From Micromonospora sp. C95 (GTDB taxonomy: Bacteria > Actinomycetota > Actinomycetes > Mycobacteriales > Micromonosporaceae), in NCBI RefSeq assembly GCF_018070465.1, contig NZ_JAGPXT010000001.1, forward strand, positions 62,001-126,000: a stretch of DNA of 64,000 bases, in the 5' to 3' direction. This document shows positions 61,955-64,000 of this stretch, in pieces. The notes beneath the pieces were generated by a model, which was not told the origin of the DNA, made no database searches, and was given only the letters and a program-made list of their open reading frames with translations. The position numbers and the translations under genes were made by a program. The stretch's first letter is position 1. The number at the start of each line of letters is the position of its first letter.

Positions 61955-62818
61955 TTAGTCGTCTTCGGGGTCGGCGAACCGTAGTTCGGCCGCCGCCTCC
62001 GCCATGGCGGAGCCGTCGAAGTCCGGTAGCGCCCGTTCCGGCAGGTGCAGGTCGGCGTCCGGGTCGATGCCCTCTGAGCTGCCGATCAGGTCCAGTAGGA
62101 ATTCCTCGGCACCGCGCAGCAGTACGGGGTCCTCCGTCCAGAAGCCGAACTCGAGGCTGCGTCGTGACGACGCCGTGAAGTTCGCTGACCCGATCCAGAG
62201 TCGCTTCGGGGTGAAGGCGGTGACGTCGGCCGGCCCGAAGTCGTTCTCGTCGTGTTCCCAGAGGCGGCCGAGTAGCGCCAGCTTGGCGTGGAGGATCGGT
62301 GGCATGGACCCGTTGGCGCCCACGCCCTTGCGGAAGCCGATCGTCCGCACGGTCGGGATCATCTCGTCGCCGGGCGGCAGCGACCACCCGGGTCCGATCA
62401 TCGAGGGCTCACCGTCGACCAGTGAGGTCAGTTGCTCCAGCGGGGGGAAATAGCACACCGGGAGACCGGGCGCGCGGGTGTTGAGGTCGGCCAGGCGGCG
62501 AAGCTTGTAGGGCAGATCCGGCGGCTGCACCTTCTTGTCCCGGGCCTGCTTGCTGACCACCACGCAGGCAGCCTGCAGCCTGGCGAGTTCGTCGAGCAGT
62601 TCCGGGTCGTCCATCCACATCGCGCAGCCCAGCAACGTCGCCCCAGGCCCATGGTGTTGGTCCCACCGCTGCTGCCGGTGCTCTCGGAAGTCCCGGATTC
62701 CCTGTACCAGGCCAGCCAGCACGTCCCGACCGAAGAAGGCCTGATTTCCGGCCGGGCCGACGTCGAGCGCACGGTCGTACCACTGCCTGAATTCCGGCTG
62801 CGCTTCCTCGTCCCCCAT
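61955..62818 (-). CDS. PLD-like domain protein
   Basis: The product is 287 aa. The second half has the phospholipase D-like pattern PPILHAKLALLGRLWEHDEN, then KRLWIGSANFTASSRRSLEF, the HxK with the GSANFT strand. The first half is helical and lacks a clear second HxK motif, so two chains may form one active site, as in small PLD nucleases. It could be a nuclease of a defence system; no partner is visible. Confidence 0.7.
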   Translation of the reverse strand: MGDEEAQPEFRQWYDRALDVGPAGNQAFFGRDVLAGLVQGIRDFREHRQQRWDQHHGPGATLLGCAMWMDDPELLDELARLQAACVVVSKQARDKKVQPPDLPYKLRRLADLNTRAPGLPVCYFPPLEQLTSLVDGEPSMIGPGWSLPPGDEMIPTVRTIGFRKGVGANGSMPPILHAKLALLGRLWEHDENDFGPADVTAFTPKRLWIGSANFTASSRRSLEFGFWTEDPVLLRGAEEFLLDLIGSSEGIDPDADLHLPERALPDFDGSAMAEAAAELRFADPEDD

Positions 62819-62900
62819 GACAGCAGGTTAGAACCTTCGCGCCTGCGGCCCGAGCGCCGCCGGGTTAGGAGGCGTTGGCGGCGGTCTTCCGTGGCGTCGG

Positions 62901-63272
62901 TCAGCGGGTCTTCTTCGTCGCTCGCTTGCGAGGCGGGGTCAGCAGGTCGGCGATCGTGGCGATGGCGGACGGCACGAGGCGGTAGTAGGCCCAGACGCCG
63001 CGCTTGTCACGCTCGAGCAGGCCGGCCTCGGTGAGGATCCGCAGGTGGTGGCTGACGGTCGGCTGGGAGAGTCCGAGGGGCGCGGTGAGGTCACTGACCG
63101 ACGCCTCTCCCTGAGGGGCCGACTGGATCAGGCTGAGCAGTCGCAGCCGGGCCGGGTCGGCGAACGCCTTGAGCACTCCCGCGAGCCGTTCGGCATCGGC
63201 GCGGTCGATCGGCTCGCCGGCGAGGGGCGAGATGGCGGGCGTCGCACTCTTCACAGTTCCCACGTCGTGCAT
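62901..63272 (-). CDS. ArsR-family transcriptional regulator
   Basis: The product is 123 aa from ATG 63270-63272. The ArsR/SmtB winged helix is clear: LAGVLKAFADPARLRLLSLI, SVSDLTAPLGLSQPTVSHHL and LTEAGLLERDKRGVWAYYRL. Cys residues of the classic metal site are absent from the alpha-3 helix, so its ligand may not be arsenite. It is divergent from the broken ArsO-type gene, the usual layout of an arsenic operon. Confidence 0.88.
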   Translation of the reverse strand: MHDVGTVKSATPAISPLAGEPIDRADAERLAGVLKAFADPARLRLLSLIQSAPQGEASVSDLTAPLGLSQPTVSHHLRILTEAGLLERDKRGVWAYYRLVPSAIATIADLLTPPRKRATKKTR

Positions 63273-63395
63273 CGTTGCAGCTGACACCGTCGATCGGCTG
63301 GTGAACGAGGGCAGGATCACCGTGAGTTCGTTGTACGGGCCCACCGCTTCTGCCGTCTCGGCATGATGATCTATGGATCGAGGGAGGTGTCGTGC

Positions 63396-63862
63396 GTGCC
63401 CGGGTCGTGTGATGTGGTGGTCGTCGGGGGTGGGCAGGCGGGCCTGGCTGCCGGTTACTACCTGCGCCGCGCCGATCTGAATTTCGACATCCTCGACGCC
63501 CAGCCGCAGCCGGGTAGCGCGTGGCCGCATGGCTGAGAGTCGTTGCGGTTGTTCTCCCCTGCGGAGGGCGGGGCATGCCGCGGCAGGAAAGTGCGGAGTT
63601 CCCGACCGCCGGGCACGTCGTGGACTATCTGCGGGCCTACGAGCAGCGCTACGACCTTCCGGTGGTCCGGCCGGTCCGGGCTCAGGAGGTGCGGCGAGCC
63701 GGGGAGCGCCTGGCGGTGCAGACCGGCGTCGCGGAGCGGCTAGCCCGGCACGTCATGTCGGCCACCGGCACGTGGGATTGCCCTCCGTGCCCGACATCCC
63801 GGGGCCGTGCGGAGTTCGCCGGCCGGCAGCTGCACACGGTGCACCACCCGTCCGCTGGATGA
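63396..63862 (+). pseudogene. ArsO-type flavoprotein monooxygenase, broken
   Basis: From GTG 63396, with GGGAGGTG 6 nt upstream, the frame reads VVVVGGGQAGLAAGYYLRRA, the FAD site. After 46 codons a TGA (63534-63536) interrupts GSAWPHG and ESLRLFSPAE, where a Trp codon is expected. About 20 codons later a deletion shifts the frame; the rest (MPRQESAEFPTAGHVVDYLR and on) continues in another frame. It ends early at HTVHHPSAG. At least three lesions, so it is dead. Confidence 0.85.
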
Positions 63863-63864
63863 GT

Positions 63865-63896
63865 GGCCCGGACCTCGTTTGCGCAGGGTCCGGGCC
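63865..63896. terminator. Hairpin terminator between convergent genes
   Basis: GGCCCGGACC and GGTCCGGGCC form a perfect 10-bp stem with a 12-nt loop. It lies just after the broken flavoprotein gene and before the end of a minus-strand gene. Confidence 0.65.
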
Positions 63897-63916
63897 GCTC
63901 CACATCCTCGCTGTGG

Positions 63917-64000
63917 TCAGGCTTCGACTGTGGTGTTGTTGTGGGCAGCGCGGGATGCGGCGACCAGTGACGCGCCGAGGTTCGCCGCTTTCTGAGGGGT
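63917..64000 (-). CDS. Partial protein, C-terminal end only
   Basis: A minus-strand frame enters from the right edge and ends KAANLGASLVAASRAAHNNT and TVEA. I cannot name the family from 27 residues. It is placed as a gene because the terminator hairpin and frame end together. Confidence 0.4.
   Translation of the reverse strand, partial: TPQKAANLGASLVAASRAAHNNTTVEA

Overview
The window is about 70% GC, with GTG starts, ATGA-coupled operons and strong GGAGG ribosome sites. Its families are typical of filamentous actinomycetes: a conservon, CU044_5270 proteins, an XRE/DUF397 pair, FxLD lanthipeptide enzymes and an IS701 transposase. The host is most likely a Micromonosporaceae member (Micromonospora-like); this is inferred from family content, not from a marker gene.

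1-21.5 kb is the end of an integrative conjugative element. It holds three type IV secretion-type genes on the minus strand (PrgI, a VirB6-like channel protein, a pilin-like peptide), a conserved hypothetical, a translationally coupled plus-strand DNA-modification operon (methyltransferase-like protein, N4/N6 methylase, PP-loop ATPase, a C5-cytosine methyltransferase split over two overlapping frames, a second amino-methyltransferase, an XF1762 protein), an IS701 copy, and an excisionase/integrase pair. The noncoding stretches carry many TCTGACAAG-type sites. The second amino-methyltransferase is cut exactly in frame at its SAM-binding motif by a 6.7 kb transposon-like insertion (about 10459-17199). 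That insertion has 14-bp terminal inverted repeats, two tyrosine recombinases with an XRE protein between them, and a cargo of an ECF sigma factor, a CU044_5270 protein and an I36 inhibitor.

21.7-34.3 kb is one long minus-strand operon. A conservon-like sensor unit (kinase, roadblock protein, small GTPase; no DUF742 protein) runs straight into a branched-chain-amino-acid-type ABC transporter (binding protein, two permeases, a fused LivG-LivF ATPase, an extra LivF-like ATPase), two SAM methyltransferases, a Cys-rich small protein, a CU044_5270 lipoprotein and a winged-helix regulator.

34.6-44.3 kb is regulator-rich. It has an XRE/DUF397 pair, three paralogous XRE-TPR regulators plus a decayed fourth, and enzymes next to them (HAD hydrolase, creatininase-family amidohydrolase, APH-like phosphotransferase, RibD-like deaminase). 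An operator-like sequence recurs upstream of the DUF5753 regulator and between the third XRE-TPR regulator and the lanthipeptide genes.

44.5-54.5 kb is a class I FxLD lanthipeptide cluster: a 44-residue precursor, a hairpin attenuator, LanB, LanC, a fusion of an SpaB_C-like domain with an isoaspartate-type O-methyltransferase, a partner of unknown function, a second free-standing methyltransferase and a P-loop kinase.

54.7-64 kb is an accessory margin. It has two small proteins, a coiled-coil HTH protein with its own inverted-repeat operator, a 1226-residue YobI-like membrane P-loop NTPase, a 45-nt tRNA-Arg 3'-end remnant flanked by arm-like repeats (an att site), a PLD-like protein, an ArsR regulator and a broken ArsO-type flavoprotein gene.
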